In this document: positions 1-8,984 of the stretch, one piece after another | Position numbering within the stretch: the first letter of the stretch is position 1 | How the letters are laid out: each line of letters starts with the position of its first letter | Source: Aurantimonas sp036549475 | Lineage (GTDB): Bacteria; Pseudomonadota; Alphaproteobacteria; Rhizobiales; Rhizobiaceae | NCBI RefSeq assembly: GCF_036549475.1 | Contig: NZ_JAZHLI010000005.1 | Span: forward strand, 62,001 to 126,000 | Direction: 5' to 3' | DNA: 64,000 nt | The notes under the pieces: model-generated | Database searches by the model: none | The model's input: the letters and a program-made list of their open reading frames with translations, nothing else | What the model was told of the DNA's origin: nothing | Translations under genes and position numbers: made by a program

Positions 1-1305
1 GTCGGCGGCACCGGCGTCGTGACGATCGGGGCGATCATCGGCATGGCCGCGCATCTCGACGGCCGCGGCGCCGGGATCATCGACATGGCCGGCCTTGCCC
101 AGAAGGGAGGCGCGGTGATGAGCCACGTGCGCATTGCGCAGACGCCGGCGGATCTCAAGTCGATCCGCATTGCGGCGGGCGATGCCCGCCTCATCATCGG
201 CTGCGACATGGTGACCGCCGCCTCGGCCAGGGTGCGCGCCACCATCGCGACCGGCCGAACCGAGGTCGTCGTGAACACGCACGAGACCCTGTCGGGCGAG
301 TTCACCCGCAATGTCGACTTCTCCTTCCCGACGCGGCGCCTGATCTCCGCGCTGGGGGAGGCCGCGGGAGACGGTCACCTGCATGCGGTCGACGCGGAAC
401 AACTGGCCGTGACGCTGTTCGGAGACGCGATCTTCGCCAACATGCTGATGCTCGGGCTGGCCTTCCAGACGGGCGCGCTGCCGGTTTCTCGGGCATCGAT
501 CCGCAAGGCGCTGGAGATGAACGGCGTCGCGGTCGCGGCCAATCTGGCCGCGTTCGAATGGGGCCGGGCCATCGCTCATGATCCGGCGAACATGTCCGCG
601 AGCGTGGACGGGAGCGATCAGAGGCTCGAGCATCGCCGCCTCTCCGAAAGCCTCGACGAGGCGATCGCGCGGCGAGTCGCCGATCTGACCGCGTATCAGG
701 ATGCGGGGTTCGCGGCGCGCTATCGCCAGCGTGTCGACGCCGTTCGCGCCGCCGAACAGCAGGTGGCGCCCGGCCGCAGCGAGTTGACCGATGCCGTCGC
801 GCGCCAGCTCTACCGACTGATGGCGGTCAAGGACGAATACGAGGTCGCGCGGCTCTACACCGACGGCAGCTTCGAGGCGCAGATCGCCGATCGCTTTGCG
901 GGCTATGACCGGCTGGAATTCCATCTGGCGCCGCCGATCCTGGGCGAGACGGGGCCGAAAGGGCGGGCGAGGAAGCGGGCATTCGGCCCGTGGATGATGA
1001 CCGGCTTCAAGGTGCTTGCGGCAATGAAGCGGCTGCGCGGCACGGCCTTCGATCCCTTTGCGCGCACCGCCGAACGGCGGGCCGAGCGCGCGGAGCGGGC
1101 GCAATACGAGGCGACGCTCGATCGGATCCTCGTCGAGCTCGCGCCGGCCAATCACGAAGCCGCTGTGGCGCTGGCCCGGTGGCCGGAGACGCTGAAGGGC
1201 TTCGGGCCGGTGCGCCGCCGCTTCGCCGAAGAAGCAGCGGCCAAGCGCGAGGCGGCGCTGGCGGCGTTCGACGGAGCGGGACGGATGGCGGAGGCGGCGG
1301 AATAA
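1..1305 (+). CDS. Indolepyruvate ferredoxin oxidoreductase, C-terminal part (truncated by window edge)
   Basis: The reading frame is open from the first base and lacks its own start, so about 434 C-terminal residues are visible. The segment opens with VGGTGVVTIG and continues through GIIDMAGLAQKGGAV, which is typical of the gamma (2-oxoacid:acceptor oxidoreductase) domain. From about residue 225 a helical, charged tail resembles the DUF6537 domain found at the end of fused IorA/IorC-type proteins of about 1150 residues. Such enzymes oxidatively decarboxylate indolepyruvate or other aryl-pyruvates to acyl-CoA using thiamine diphosphate and Fe-S clusters. The thiamine and Fe-S parts would lie upstream of the window. 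The family call is firm; the substrate is inferred from the family. Confidence 0.85.
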   Translation, partial: VGGTGVVTIGAIIGMAAHLDGRGAGIIDMAGLAQKGGAVMSHVRIAQTPADLKSIRIAAGDARLIIGCDMVTAASARVRATIATGRTEVVVNTHETLSGEFTRNVDFSFPTRRLISALGEAAGDGHLHAVDAEQLAVTLFGDAIFANMLMLGLAFQTGALPVSRASIRKALEMNGVAVAANLAAFEWGRAIAHDPANMSASVDGSDQRLEHRRLSESLDEAIARRVADLTAYQDAGFAARYRQRVDAVRAAEQQVAPGRSELTDAVARQLYRLMAVKDEYEVARLYTDGSFEAQIADRFAGYDRLEFHLAPPILGETGPKGRARKRAFGPWMMTGFKVLAAMKRLRGTAFDPFARTAERRAERAERAQYEATLDRILVELAPANHEAAVALARWPETLKGFGPVRRRFAEEAAAKREAALAAFDGAGRMAEAAE

Positions 1306-1387
1306 TCGAGCTCCAGCTGACGGAGCCTCTGCCTCGTGCCTGGAGAAGAACGATTCCGATCCTTGGTCCGATGCTATAGAAAGCCGC

Positions 1388-1936
1388 ATGATTTTGCACC
1401 GGGACGACCCCGCCAGTGACCAGCCGAGGCCGCCGAAGCCGATCACACGCGAATGGCTGTTTCGGGCGGCGGCGCATTATCTGGAGCGTTATTCCTCGTC
1501 GACCGCAAATCTGCGCCGGGTCCTGGAGCGCAAGGTGATGCGACGGGCCCATGCCCGCGGCGAGGATGCCGGCAGCTTTGCCGAACTGATCGACGAGATC
1601 GTCGCGCGCTTCGTCGAACTCAAGCTGGTCGACGACCGCGCCTATGGCGAGGCGCGGGTGCTCAGCCTGCGGCGGCGGGGGACATCGACGCGCATGGTCG
1701 CGGCAAAGCTGTCGGAAAAGGGCGTCGAGCGGGATCTGGTGGAGGAACTCCTGGCGGCCGACGAGACCAGTGACCGGCAGGCGGCACTGGCCTATGCCAA
1801 GCGCCGGCGGCTCGGCCCGTACCGCCTGCGCAACCGCGCCGAGCGGCGCGACCGCGACGTGGCGGCGATGGTGCGGGCGGGTTTCGGCTTCGCCGATGCA
1901 GCTGCGGCGATCGACGGCGAGCCCGATCAGGATTGA
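1388..1936 (+). CDS. recX: Regulatory protein RecX
   Basis: A protein of 182 residues rich in Arg, Glu and Leu, built from repeated three-helix units as in RecX. The segments LRRVLERKVMRRA, LVDDRAYGEARV and LRRRGTSTRMVAAKLSEKGV match the RecX repeat pattern. RecX binds RecA filaments and modulates recombination and the SOS response in the cytoplasm. recA is not adjacent, which is common in alphaproteobacteria. The gene begins 82 bases after the preceding oxidoreductase and is convergent with the next gene, 25 bases away. Confidence 0.85.
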   Translation: MILHRDDPASDQPRPPKPITREWLFRAAAHYLERYSSSTANLRRVLERKVMRRAHARGEDAGSFAELIDEIVARFVELKLVDDRAYGEARVLSLRRRGTSTRMVAAKLSEKGVERDLVEELLAADETSDRQAALAYAKRRRLGPYRLRNRAERRDRDVAAMVRAGFGFADAAAAIDGEPDQD

Positions 1937-1961
1937 GCGGGCGGCCCGTGCTGCGGTTTCG

Positions 1962-2393
1962 TCAGCCGAAACTGCCGCCGAAGATCGCGGCGAGCAGCTT
2001 GCCGTTGAACCACAGGATGTCGACCAGCCAGTTCCATCCGTAGAAGACATTCACGCCCGGCGTCAGTGCCAGGACGAGTTCGCCGATCGCAACCAGGCTG
2101 ATCTCGTTGCGGATCGTGAACCATTTGGCCAATGCGGCGATATAGCCCTGGGCGAGCAGCCAGATCGGCGCGAGCGACAGGATCGTGCGCACCGCCCGTG
2201 GCAACGCCGTCGGCCGTCGCCGTACCTCCACAATGTTGATGACGCAGACGGCGACGAAGGCAAAGCTGACCCAGAGCGAAGCCAGTCCCGCGACGATCTG
2301 CAGGACCAGCGAGAGATCGGAAAAGCGCACTACCGGCCCCCTGATCGTGCCGTGTTCGGGGGCCAGCCACGCCTGCACATCGGCCCCGATCAT
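1962..2393 (-). CDS. Hypothetical membrane protein
   Basis: A protein of 143 residues that I do not recognise. Two or three hydrophobic stretches are visible: about residues 25-55 (LSLVLQIVAGLASLWVSFAF), 68-92 (TILSLAPIWLLAQGYIAAL) and 98-140. A short arginine-rich cytoplasmic loop (VEVRRRPTAL) separates the first two. No catalytic motif is apparent. It is convergent with recX and has no operon partner on its strand. The start codon is the first ATG of the frame; the ribosome site is not distinctive. Confidence 0.5.
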   Translation of the reverse strand: MIGADVQAWLAPEHGTIRGPVVRFSDLSLVLQIVAGLASLWVSFAFVAVCVINIVEVRRRPTALPRAVRTILSLAPIWLLAQGYIAALAKWFTIRNEISLVAIGELVLALTPGVNVFYGWNWLVDILWFNGKLLAAIFGGSFG

Positions 2394-2597
2394 CCACGAG
2401 TTATCGTCAACTCGCCCTGCGCGCCAAGCCGCGTTCGACGATTTTCAACGCACCGGACAGGATCTGCGCGCCTGATAAAGGAACTGGGGGCCCAAGGGCC
2501 CGTTTGAATGGGGACACGTCACACATTGCCGAGCCACGCTGCAGCCGCTCTTCCGGGTGGCCGAGCCACACCCCGCTGAAATCTAGAGGACGACACC

Positions 2598-3161
2598 ATG
2601 CCTAGCATCAAGTGCGCCAAGATCGCCATACTCGCCACCGACGGCTTCGAGCAGGTTGAACTGACCGAACCGCTGGCCAAACTGAAGGAAGCCGGAGCCG
2701 AGGTGCATGTGATCTCGCCGAAATCCGGCACCATCAAGGGCTGGGACCAGGGTCACTGGGACAAGGAAATCCCTGTCGACAGGCAGCTTTCGGACGTGCG
2801 CGTGACCGATTACGACGCGCTGGTGCTGCCGGGCGGCCAGATCAACCCGGATGTGCTGCGTGCCGATCCGAAGGTGGTCAGCTTCGTGCGCGAGTTCTTC
2901 AATTCCAACAAGCCGCTTGCCGCGATCTGCCACGCCCCCTGGCTGCTGATCGAAGCGGATGTCGTGCGTGGCCGCGACATCACCTCCTACAATTCGATCA
3001 AGACCGACGTGAAGAACGCCGGCGGAAACTGGCTCGACCAGGAAGTCGTCGTGCACGAGGCGCTGATCACCTCGCGCAACCCGGACGACCTTCCGGCCTT
3101 CATCGCCAAGATCATCGAGGAAGTGGAAGAAGGTCGCCACGAGGATCGCAAGGTCGCCTGA
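2598..3161 (+). CDS. DJ-1/PfpI family glutamine amidotransferase-like protein
   Basis: A protein of 187 residues with the whole DJ-1/PfpI fold. It has an N-terminal strand KIAILATDGFEQVEL with the acidic residue that partners the nucleophile, LVLPGGQ near residue 75, and the nucleophile elbow AICHAPW carrying the catalytic Cys near residue 112, followed by His. This matches PfpI/YhbO-type proteins, described as proteases, chaperones or deglycases acting in general stress. AGAGGACGACACC just before the ATG supplies a ribosome-binding site. A strong hairpin follows, so it is probably monocistronic. The family is certain; the exact activity is not. Confidence 0.88.
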   Translation: MPSIKCAKIAILATDGFEQVELTEPLAKLKEAGAEVHVISPKSGTIKGWDQGHWDKEIPVDRQLSDVRVTDYDALVLPGGQINPDVLRADPKVVSFVREFFNSNKPLAAICHAPWLLIEADVVRGRDITSYNSIKTDVKNAGGNWLDQEVVVHEALITSRNPDDLPAFIAKIIEEVEEGRHEDRKVA

Positions 3162-3191
3162 GCTCCAACCGGCGGAAACATGCCGAGTGCG

Positions 3192-3221
3192 AATGGCCGG
3201 CGTCCCTGAACGCCGGCCATT
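3192..3221 (+). terminator. Hairpin terminator after the PfpI gene
   Basis: A perfect 12-base-pair stem (AATGGCCGGCGT paired with ACGCCGGCCATT) closes a 6-base loop. It is followed by the moderately T-rich tract TTGCGTTTG. It lies 30 bases after the stop codon of the PfpI-family gene. Confidence 0.7.
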
Positions 3222-3369
3222 TGCGTTTGCACCGACCTTACTGGCGCCGAGCCCCACTCGGACCTCTGCACCTGCCAGGAGGTCAGCCGCATGCTGGATT
3301 GCGGTCGGCATTGCCACATTATGGCCAGATCGTGTATGTGCCGATCGATTGACGATCAGGAGAATCTCG

Positions 3370-3591
3370 ATGGCTGGCCTGCCGACTTACGATATCAACA
3401 ACCCCGCCGACATGGATTATCCCGAGCACGAGAGGACCTACAGCGGGTTTCTCACCGCCACCAAATGGGGCTCGATTGCCGTCATCGCGATCGTGCTTGG
3501 CATGCTGGTGGGCCTGATGGCCGGCGGCGGTTTTCTAGGCGGCATCGGCACCTTCGTGATCATTCTCGCGATCGCCTATTTCGTCGCCTGA
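3370..3591 (+). CDS. aa3-type cytochrome c oxidase subunit IV
   Basis: A small protein of 73 residues. The N-terminal YPEHERTYSGFLTATKWG is the hallmark of the alphaproteobacterial aa3-oxidase subunit IV family (COX4_pro_2). It is followed by two closely spaced hydrophobic segments that form a membrane hairpin or a single long helix. Its role is as a small accessory subunit of the cytochrome c oxidase in the inner membrane. The start at 3370 follows a clear AGGAG site; a longer upstream open frame (from 3187) has no such support. The catalytic oxidase genes are elsewhere, and this gene instead stands directly before the transhydrogenase operon. Confidence 0.82.
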   Translation: MAGLPTYDINNPADMDYPEHERTYSGFLTATKWGSIAVIAIVLGMLVGLMAGGGFLGGIGTFVIILAIAYFVA

Positions 3592-3679
3592 CACGAACGC
3601 CGCGACCCAGGGTGTGCCGGTAGTGCGATCCGCGCTCCGGCCACCCCATGACTGAATGCAATTCCGGGAGGCCTACGCG

Positions 3680-4864
3680 TTGAAACTGTTCGTGCCAAAA
3701 GAGCGCGAGGCCGGGGAGCCCCGCGTCGCAGCCTCGCCCGACACGGTGAAGAAGCTCACCGGTCTGGGCGCCACAGTCATCGTGGAAACCGGCGCGGGCG
3801 CGGATTCGCGTATCACCGACGCAGCCTTCGAGGCCGCCGGGGCCACGATCGGTTCGGCGACTGACGCCGGCGATGCCGATGTTGTGCTGAAGGTCCGCCG
3901 CCCATCGGGCGAAGAGCTGAAAACCTACAAGAGCGGTGCGGTGGTCATTGCCGCGATGGATCCCTATGGCCGTGACGACGAGGTCAAGGCCATGGCCGAG
4001 GCCGGAATTCTCGCCTTCGCCATGGAATTCATGCCGCGCATCACCCGCGCCCAGTCGATGGATATCCTGTCCTCCCAGGCCAATCTGGCGGGCTATCAGG
4101 CGGTCATCGATGCGGCCGCCGAGTTCGACCGGGCCTTCCCGATGATGATGACCGCGGCGGGCACGGTCCCGGCCGCGCGCGTTTTCGTCATGGGCGCCGG
4201 CGTCGCCGGTCTGCAGGCCATCGCCACCGCCAAGCGGCTCGGCGCCATCGTCACGGCGACCGACGTGCGGCCGGCGGCCAAAGAACAGGTCGAATCCCTG
4301 GGCGGCAAGTTCATCGCCGTCGAGGACGACGAGTTCAAGGCGGCCGAGACCGCCGGCGGCTACGCCAAGGAGATGTCGAAGGAGTATCAGGCCAAGCAGG
4401 CCGATCTCGTCGCGTCGCACATTTCCAAGCAGGACGTGGTCATCACCACCGCGCTGATCCCGGGGCGCCCGGCACCGCGGCTCGTCACCAAGGCAATGGT
4501 GGAGTCGATGAAGCCGGGATCGATCGTCGTCGATCTTGCGGTGGAGCGTGGCGGCAATGTCGAGGGTGCGGAAGCCGGCACCGTCGCTCAGGTCGGCCCG
4601 GCCAAGATCATCGGCCATCTCAACGTGCCTGGACGCATCGCGGCGAGTGCCTCGCTGCTCTACGCCAAGAACCTTGCGACCTTCCTGGAGACGATGATCG
4701 ACAAGGAGAGCAAGGCCCTGAAGATCGACTTCGATGACCAGCTGGTGCAGGCGACGCTACTGACCCGCGATGGCAAGGTCGTGCATCCGAACTTCGCCGC
4801 CGCCGAGACGCCGGCCGCACCGGTCGCCGAGGCCGCAGAGAAGACCGAAGGGGGAGAGGCGTAA
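3680..4864 (+). CDS. pntAA: NAD(P) transhydrogenase subunit alpha part 1
   Basis: A protein of 394 residues, the NAD(H)-binding domain I of proton-translocating transhydrogenase. It catalyses hydride transfer between NADH and NADP+ coupled to proton entry across the inner membrane. The Rossmann motif GAGVAGLQAIATAKRLGA is followed by TDVRP, and RPAPRLVT and DLAVERGGNVE are conserved family stretches. I chose the TTG at 3680 because GGGAGG lies 8 bases upstream and translation from there begins MKLFVPKER, the usual start of the family. The ATG at 3656 would add eight unusual residues. The stop overlaps the pntAB start by one base. The three-subunit layout is as in Rhodospirillum rubrum. Confidence 0.95.
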   Translation: MKLFVPKEREAGEPRVAASPDTVKKLTGLGATVIVETGAGADSRITDAAFEAAGATIGSATDAGDADVVLKVRRPSGEELKTYKSGAVVIAAMDPYGRDDEVKAMAEAGILAFAMEFMPRITRAQSMDILSSQANLAGYQAVIDAAAEFDRAFPMMMTAAGTVPAARVFVMGAGVAGLQAIATAKRLGAIVTATDVRPAAKEQVESLGGKFIAVEDDEFKAAETAGGYAKEMSKEYQAKQADLVASHISKQDVVITTALIPGRPAPRLVTKAMVESMKPGSIVVDLAVERGGNVEGAEAGTVAQVGPAKIIGHLNVPGRIAASASLLYAKNLATFLETMIDKESKALKIDFDDQLVQATLLTRDGKVVHPNFAAAETPAAPVAEAAEKTEGGEA

Positions 4865-5292
4865 TGGAAGACGATATTGCTCGCCAGACGCTGCAGCGTC
4901 TCAACGAGGCAGGCGGCGCGATCCGCGACGCGCGCACCGGCGTCGAACGCATGCTCGGCGAAGGCTATGGCGAGACGGCAGGCGCCGTGGGCCATGCCGT
5001 CTCCGGCATCGATCCCTTCGTGTTCCACCTGGCGATCTTCGTGCTGGCGATCTTCGTCGGCTACTATGTCGTCTGGTCGGTAACCCCGGCGCTGCACACG
5101 CCGCTGATGTCGGTGACCAACGCCATCTCCTCGGTGATCATCGTCGGCGCGATCCTTGCCGTCGGCATCTCTGCTTCGGGCATCGCGACGACCTTCGGCT
5201 TCATCGCACTGATTCTCGCATCCGTGAACATCTTCGGTGGCTTCCTCGTCACCCAGCGCATGCTGGCGATGTACAAGAAAAAAGAAAAGTGA
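4864..5292 (+). CDS. pntAB: NAD(P) transhydrogenase subunit alpha part 2
   Basis: A protein of 142 residues. It has a hydrophilic N-terminal extension of about 55 residues and then three or four membrane segments (FHLAIFVLAIFVGYYVVWSV, SVIIVGAILAVGI, TTFGFIALILASVNIFGGFLV), and ends in a lysine-rich tail. This is part of the membrane domain II of transhydrogenase and helps build the proton channel. The long, Gly- and Arg-rich N-terminal part is somewhat longer than in the shortest homologues. The TAATG overlap with pntAA indicates translational coupling. Confidence 0.93.
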   Translation: MEDDIARQTLQRLNEAGGAIRDARTGVERMLGEGYGETAGAVGHAVSGIDPFVFHLAIFVLAIFVGYYVVWSVTPALHTPLMSVTNAISSVIIVGAILAVGISASGIATTFGFIALILASVNIFGGFLVTQRMLAMYKKKEK

Positions 5293-5306
5293 GGCGGTAG
5301 CGACCG

Positions 5307-6707
5307 ATGACAGAGAATTTCGCCGCCTTCCTGTACCTCGTCTCGGGGGTCCTGTTCATCCTCGCGCTGCGAGGTCTCTCCCACCCGACGACCAGCCGTC
5401 AGGGCAACATGTTCGGCATGGTCGGCATGGCTATCGCCATCGTCACCACGCTGCTCCTGGCCGGGCCGTCCTTCGGCAGCCTGGTGCTGATCGTGCTCGG
5501 CATCGCCATCGGCGGCGCCGGCGGCGCGATCGTCGCCAAGCGCATCCCGATGACGGCCATGCCGCAGCTCGTTGCTGCCTTCCACTCGCTGGTCGGTCTT
5601 GCCGCCGTGATGGTCGCCGCCGCGGCACTCTATGCACCGGAAGCCATCGGCATCGGCACGGTGGGCAACATCCACGGCCAGGCACTGGTCGAGATGTCGA
5701 TCGGCGTGGCCATCGGCGCCATCACCTTCACCGGCTCCATCATCGCCTTCCTCAAGCTCGACGGACGGATGAGCGGCAAGCCGATCATGCTGCCGTCGCG
5801 CCACCTCATCAACATCGCGCTCGGCGTGATCATGGTGCTGCTCGTCATCGGCTTCGCCGTGACCGAGAGCCACCTGATGTTCTGGCTCATCGTGCTGGTC
5901 GCGCTGGCGCTGGGCGTCCTGCTGATCGTGCCGATCGGCGGTGCGGACATGCCGGTCGTCGTGTCGATGCTCAACTCCTATTCGGGGTGGGCCGCGGCGG
6001 GCATCGGCTTCACGCTGCAGAACCTGGCGCTGATCATCACCGGCGCGCTTGTCGGCTCGTCCGGCGCGATCCTGTCCTACATCATGTGCAAGGGCATGAA
6101 CCGGTCGTTCATCTCGGTGATTCTCGGCGGCTTCGGCGGCGAGAGCGGGCCGGCCGGGGCAGACGATCTGGGCGACCGCACGGTCAAGCAGGGCTCGGCC
6201 GAGGACGCGGCCTATCTGATGAAGAATGCCGGCCGGGTCATCATCGTCCCGGGCTACGGCATGGCGGTGGCTCAGGCCCAGCATGCGCTGCGCGAGATGG
6301 CCGACAAGCTCAAGGCTGAGGGCGTCGAAGTGAAATACGCCATCCATCCGGTCGCGGGCCGCATGCCGGGGCACATGAACGTGCTGCTGGCCGAGGCCAA
6401 CGTGCCGTATGACGACGTCTTCGAACTGGAGGACATCAATTCGGAGTTTTCCCAGACTGACGTCGCCTTCGTCATCGGCGCCAACGACGTGACCAACCCG
6501 GCCGCGCGCGACGACAAGGCCTCGCCGATCTACGGCATGCCGATCCTGAACGTCGACCAGGCGCAGACCTGCCTGTTCATCAAGCGCTCGCTCGGCTCCG
6601 GCTATGCTGGCATCGACAACACGCTGTTCTACAAGGACAACACGATGATGTTGTTCTCGGACGCCAAGAAGATGGTCGAGGACATCGTCAAGTCGCTGAA
6701 CGACTGA
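5307..6707 (+). CDS. pntB: NAD(P) transhydrogenase subunit beta
   Basis: A protein of 466 residues. The first 270 residues hold about nine membrane helices (rest of domain II), with GNMFGMVGMAIA and VGGADMPVVVSMLNSYSGWA-type conserved stretches. The C-terminal 180 residues are the NADP(H)-binding domain III, with VIIVPGYGMAVAQAQ, HPVAGRMPGHMNVLLAEANV, IGANDVTNPAA and KRSLGSGYAG. The protein completes the proton-pumping transhydrogenase that supplies NADPH. It starts 14 bases after pntAB and is followed by a very strong terminator. Confidence 0.96.
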   Translation: MTENFAAFLYLVSGVLFILALRGLSHPTTSRQGNMFGMVGMAIAIVTTLLLAGPSFGSLVLIVLGIAIGGAGGAIVAKRIPMTAMPQLVAAFHSLVGLAAVMVAAAALYAPEAIGIGTVGNIHGQALVEMSIGVAIGAITFTGSIIAFLKLDGRMSGKPIMLPSRHLINIALGVIMVLLVIGFAVTESHLMFWLIVLVALALGVLLIVPIGGADMPVVVSMLNSYSGWAAAGIGFTLQNLALIITGALVGSSGAILSYIMCKGMNRSFISVILGGFGGESGPAGADDLGDRTVKQGSAEDAAYLMKNAGRVIIVPGYGMAVAQAQHALREMADKLKAEGVEVKYAIHPVAGRMPGHMNVLLAEANVPYDDVFELEDINSEFSQTDVAFVIGANDVTNPAARDDKASPIYGMPILNVDQAQTCLFIKRSLGSGYAGIDNTLFYKDNTMMLFSDAKKMVEDIVKSLND

Positions 6708-6730
6708 TGTCGCGCCATCCTGCACCATAG

Positions 6731-6764
6731 GAAAGGCCCTGCCGGGATGCCGGCAGGGCCTTTC
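6731..6764 (+). terminator. Terminator of the pnt operon
   Basis: A perfect 15-base-pair stem (GAAAGGCCCTGCCGG with its complement) closes a 4-base loop and ends in TTTC. It lies between the convergent pntB and DUF992 genes and may serve both. Confidence 0.85.
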
Positions 6765-6790
6765 TCGTTCAACGATCGGGTTGTGATTGC

Positions 6791-7345
6791 TTACTTCGGG
6801 CGAACTTCGCCGGGACCCGCCGGCACGGCCGGGACCGCAACGGTGGCGGGTGCGGTAACGACAGGCTCGGCGGGCGTCAGGGTGAACTTCGACACGCCGA
6901 TGGCGGCGTTGATGCCTTCCTGGGCCTGGATGCTGATCGGCTGCAGGGAGTAGCTGTCCTGCGAGCCGCCGACGAGCACGTTGGCACCGCCGCCGACAAT
7001 GGCCGAGGCATCGACCGTGGCGCCGACATAGGTGCCGGCCAGACCGTTTGGCTGATAGGCAAAACCGTCGGCCGTGACGACCGCCCAGGTCATGACGGTG
7101 CGTCCGGTCACGCCCACATCGAGGCCGAAGGTGTCGAGGGTGGCTGCATAAAGTTCCACGGGGCCGTTATCGGCGGGCGTGAACTCGCAGACGAGTTTCT
7201 CGGAGGAACCGATGATAAAGCCCGTTGCGCCGTCGCTGTGGCAGCCGAGGACGCCGGCATTCACTTCGGCCTGGGCCGAAGACACGGCGAACGGCGCCGC
7301 GGTGAGCGCAGCGGCGATGGCGAGGCTCGAGATTCTGGAGATCAT
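6791..7345 (-). CDS. DUF992 domain protein, exported
   Basis: A protein of 184 residues starting MISRISSLAIAAALTAAPFA with a Sec signal peptide cleaved after SSAQA. The mature part has two cysteines (GVLGCHSDGATG and KLVCEFTPAD) and a beta-rich, glycine-rich body (GFAYQPNGLAGTYVGA) typical of DUF992 proteins of Rhizobiales. The function of the family is unknown to me. A Pro/Ala/Val-rich tail of about 25 residues (EPVVTAPATVAVPAVPAGPG) follows the domain and may be an unstructured or wall-contacting segment. The start at 7345 is chosen because the signal peptide begins there and AAGGA lies upstream. Confidence 0.75.
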   Translation of the reverse strand: MISRISSLAIAAALTAAPFAVSSAQAEVNAGVLGCHSDGATGFIIGSSEKLVCEFTPADNGPVELYAATLDTFGLDVGVTGRTVMTWAVVTADGFAYQPNGLAGTYVGATVDASAIVGGGANVLVGGSQDSYSLQPISIQAQEGINAAIGVSKFTLTPAEPVVTAPATVAVPAVPAGPGEVRPK

Positions 7346-7522
7346 GAAGGCATTCCTTGCATTGTTCTGTCCCGTTCGCCGGGAAGAACAGCGCAGGCAG
7401 CTTCCTGTTCCGTGACGGATCATGTCATTCTGACATGGTCGTGATCGGTGCGCCCATTGCGGACCTGGGGCACTATGCCCTCGGGCGACAGGCCCGGCCA
7501 CCAGAGCGGCCGGGCAATCACG

Positions 7523-8416
7523 TCAGGCCGCGTTGCTGCCTCGGGTGCGGGCCATGCCGTCCCTGGCGGGCACGTATTTCGGGTCGATCTGTGCAGCGCG
7601 CGCATAGGACTGGAAGGCGCGCTTGGCTTCGCCCCGACGCTCGAAGACCAGCGCCTGGTTGGTCCAGTATTCGGCCTTGGTGTCGTCAAGCTTCAGGGCC
7701 GTGTTGAAGTCGGTGAAGGCGTTCTCCTCGTCGCCGAGGGCGAGATAGGAGACGCCGCGCCCGGAATAGGGCTCCGACGCATTTGCCTGTAGCGAGATCG
7801 CCGTCGAGAAATCCTCGATCGCCTGCTTGTGCTGGCCGTCCTTCTGATAGAGCAGACCACGATTGTGGTAGGCGCGCGGGTCGGTGGTGTTGAGGTCGAT
7901 GGCGCGCTGGAAGTCGCTCAGCGCCTCGCGGTTGCGGCCTGCGACGCGGTAGACGTTGCCGCGACCGATATAGGCGGAATCGTAGTTCGGGTTGATCCGC
8001 AGCGCCGCATTGTAATCCTCGACGGCCTTCAGGGGTTCGTTGGTCTGGCGATAGACCAGCGCCCGGTTGGCATAGGCCTGGTAGAAATTCGGGTCCAGCT
8101 GGAGCGCCGTCGTGAAATCGGCGATCGCCGCCTCGTAATTGCCAGCGCTGCCATAGGCGGTGCCGCGGACATTGTAGGCTTCCGGATCACGCGGATTGGC
8201 ATTCACCGTCTGGCTGAGCGAGGCGATGTTCTGCTCAAGGCCCTGGTTCTGGTCCAGCGCGATCGCCGTGACAGCAGGCCCGTCGGCGGTCTGGCAGGCT
8301 GACAGGATCGCGATGAAGCCGAAAGCTGCCGTGCTGCGCAGGACCGTGGCCAGACGGCTCGCCGGCTTGCGTGAGCCGGCCGGACGGGAGGCGATCATAT
8401 GGGTGAGCTGCGGCAT
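7523..8416 (-). CDS. Tetratricopeptide repeat lipoprotein
   Basis: A protein of 297 residues. The N-terminal region carries positive charges, then a hydrophobic stretch ending in ILSAC, a lipobox with the Cys near residue 40. About six consecutive TPR units follow, each with the pattern NRALVY or GRGNVY, a 34-residue period and the PNY/PNF-type turn (LDPNFYQAYANRALVYRQ, INPNYDSAYIGRGNVYR). Such lipoproteins act as periplasmic scaffolds (NlpI-like), but no partner is apparent here. The start at 8416 has GGAGGA about 11 bases upstream; 8398 is an alternative. Confidence 0.78.
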   Translation of the reverse strand: MPQLTHMIASRPAGSRKPASRLATVLRSTAAFGFIAILSACQTADGPAVTAIALDQNQGLEQNIASLSQTVNANPRDPEAYNVRGTAYGSAGNYEAAIADFTTALQLDPNFYQAYANRALVYRQTNEPLKAVEDYNAALRINPNYDSAYIGRGNVYRVAGRNREALSDFQRAIDLNTTDPRAYHNRGLLYQKDGQHKQAIEDFSTAISLQANASEPYSGRGVSYLALGDEENAFTDFNTALKLDDTKAEYWTNQALVFERRGEAKRAFQSYARAAQIDPKYVPARDGMARTRGSNAA

Positions 8417-8608
8417 CGACGGACTGTTCCTCCAGAAGACGGTTCGGGCGTTCGGTTGGCCGAAGACGCGCGAGACCACACACGCGAGCGCGATGGCAAA
8501 CCGACCAGACCTATGCCATGCATGGGGTTGCACCGCAAACGACAAAGGGCGGCGACCGGGCACCGGACGCCGCACCTATATCGTCAAAACGGTCGAAAGA
8601 ATGGCCGC

Positions 8609-8833
8609 TTAGTGAACGCGGCCGCCGCTAACCAGACCTTCGCGCTGCGCCTGCTTGCGGGCGAGCTTCCGACCGCGGCGCACAGCCTCGGCCTTCTCGC
8701 GGGCGCGCTTCTCCGAGGGCTTCTCGAAAAAGCCGCGGGTCCGCATTTCGCGGAAGATGCCCTCGCGTTGCATCTTCTTCTTGAGCGCGCGAAGCGCCTG
8801 GTCGACGTTGTTGTCGCGTACGACTACCTGCAC
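8609..8833 (-). CDS. rpsU: 30S ribosomal protein S21
   Basis: A protein of 74 residues beginning MQVVVRDNNVDQALRALKKK, with FFEKPSEKRAREKAEAVRR and a basic tail, all standard for S21. It contacts the 3' end of 16S rRNA in the small subunit and assists initiation. It stands alone, not with dnaG/rpoD as in enterobacteria. Confidence 0.96.
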   Translation of the reverse strand: MQVVVRDNNVDQALRALKKKMQREGIFREMRTRGFFEKPSEKRAREKAEAVRRGRKLARKQAQREGLVSGGRVH

Positions 8834-8984
8834 AGGGGTGTTCCGTTTCTAAGGCGTTGGACGGGCGGTATAGGGATGAAAAAAGCTGCGCCGCGAAGCG
8901 TGTTGCTTCGAAACGCGCTGGCCGATAGCAGATGCCGGTGCAATTGTCGAGGTTGTTCCGCCACACAGGCCGCGGGAACGTCCG

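Noticed and set aside
5064..6728. A 554-residue open frame antisense to pntAB/pntB.
   Set aside because: Low-complexity Asp/His/Arg-rich translation caused by the GC-rich codon pattern of the pnt genes; no ribosome site or domain.
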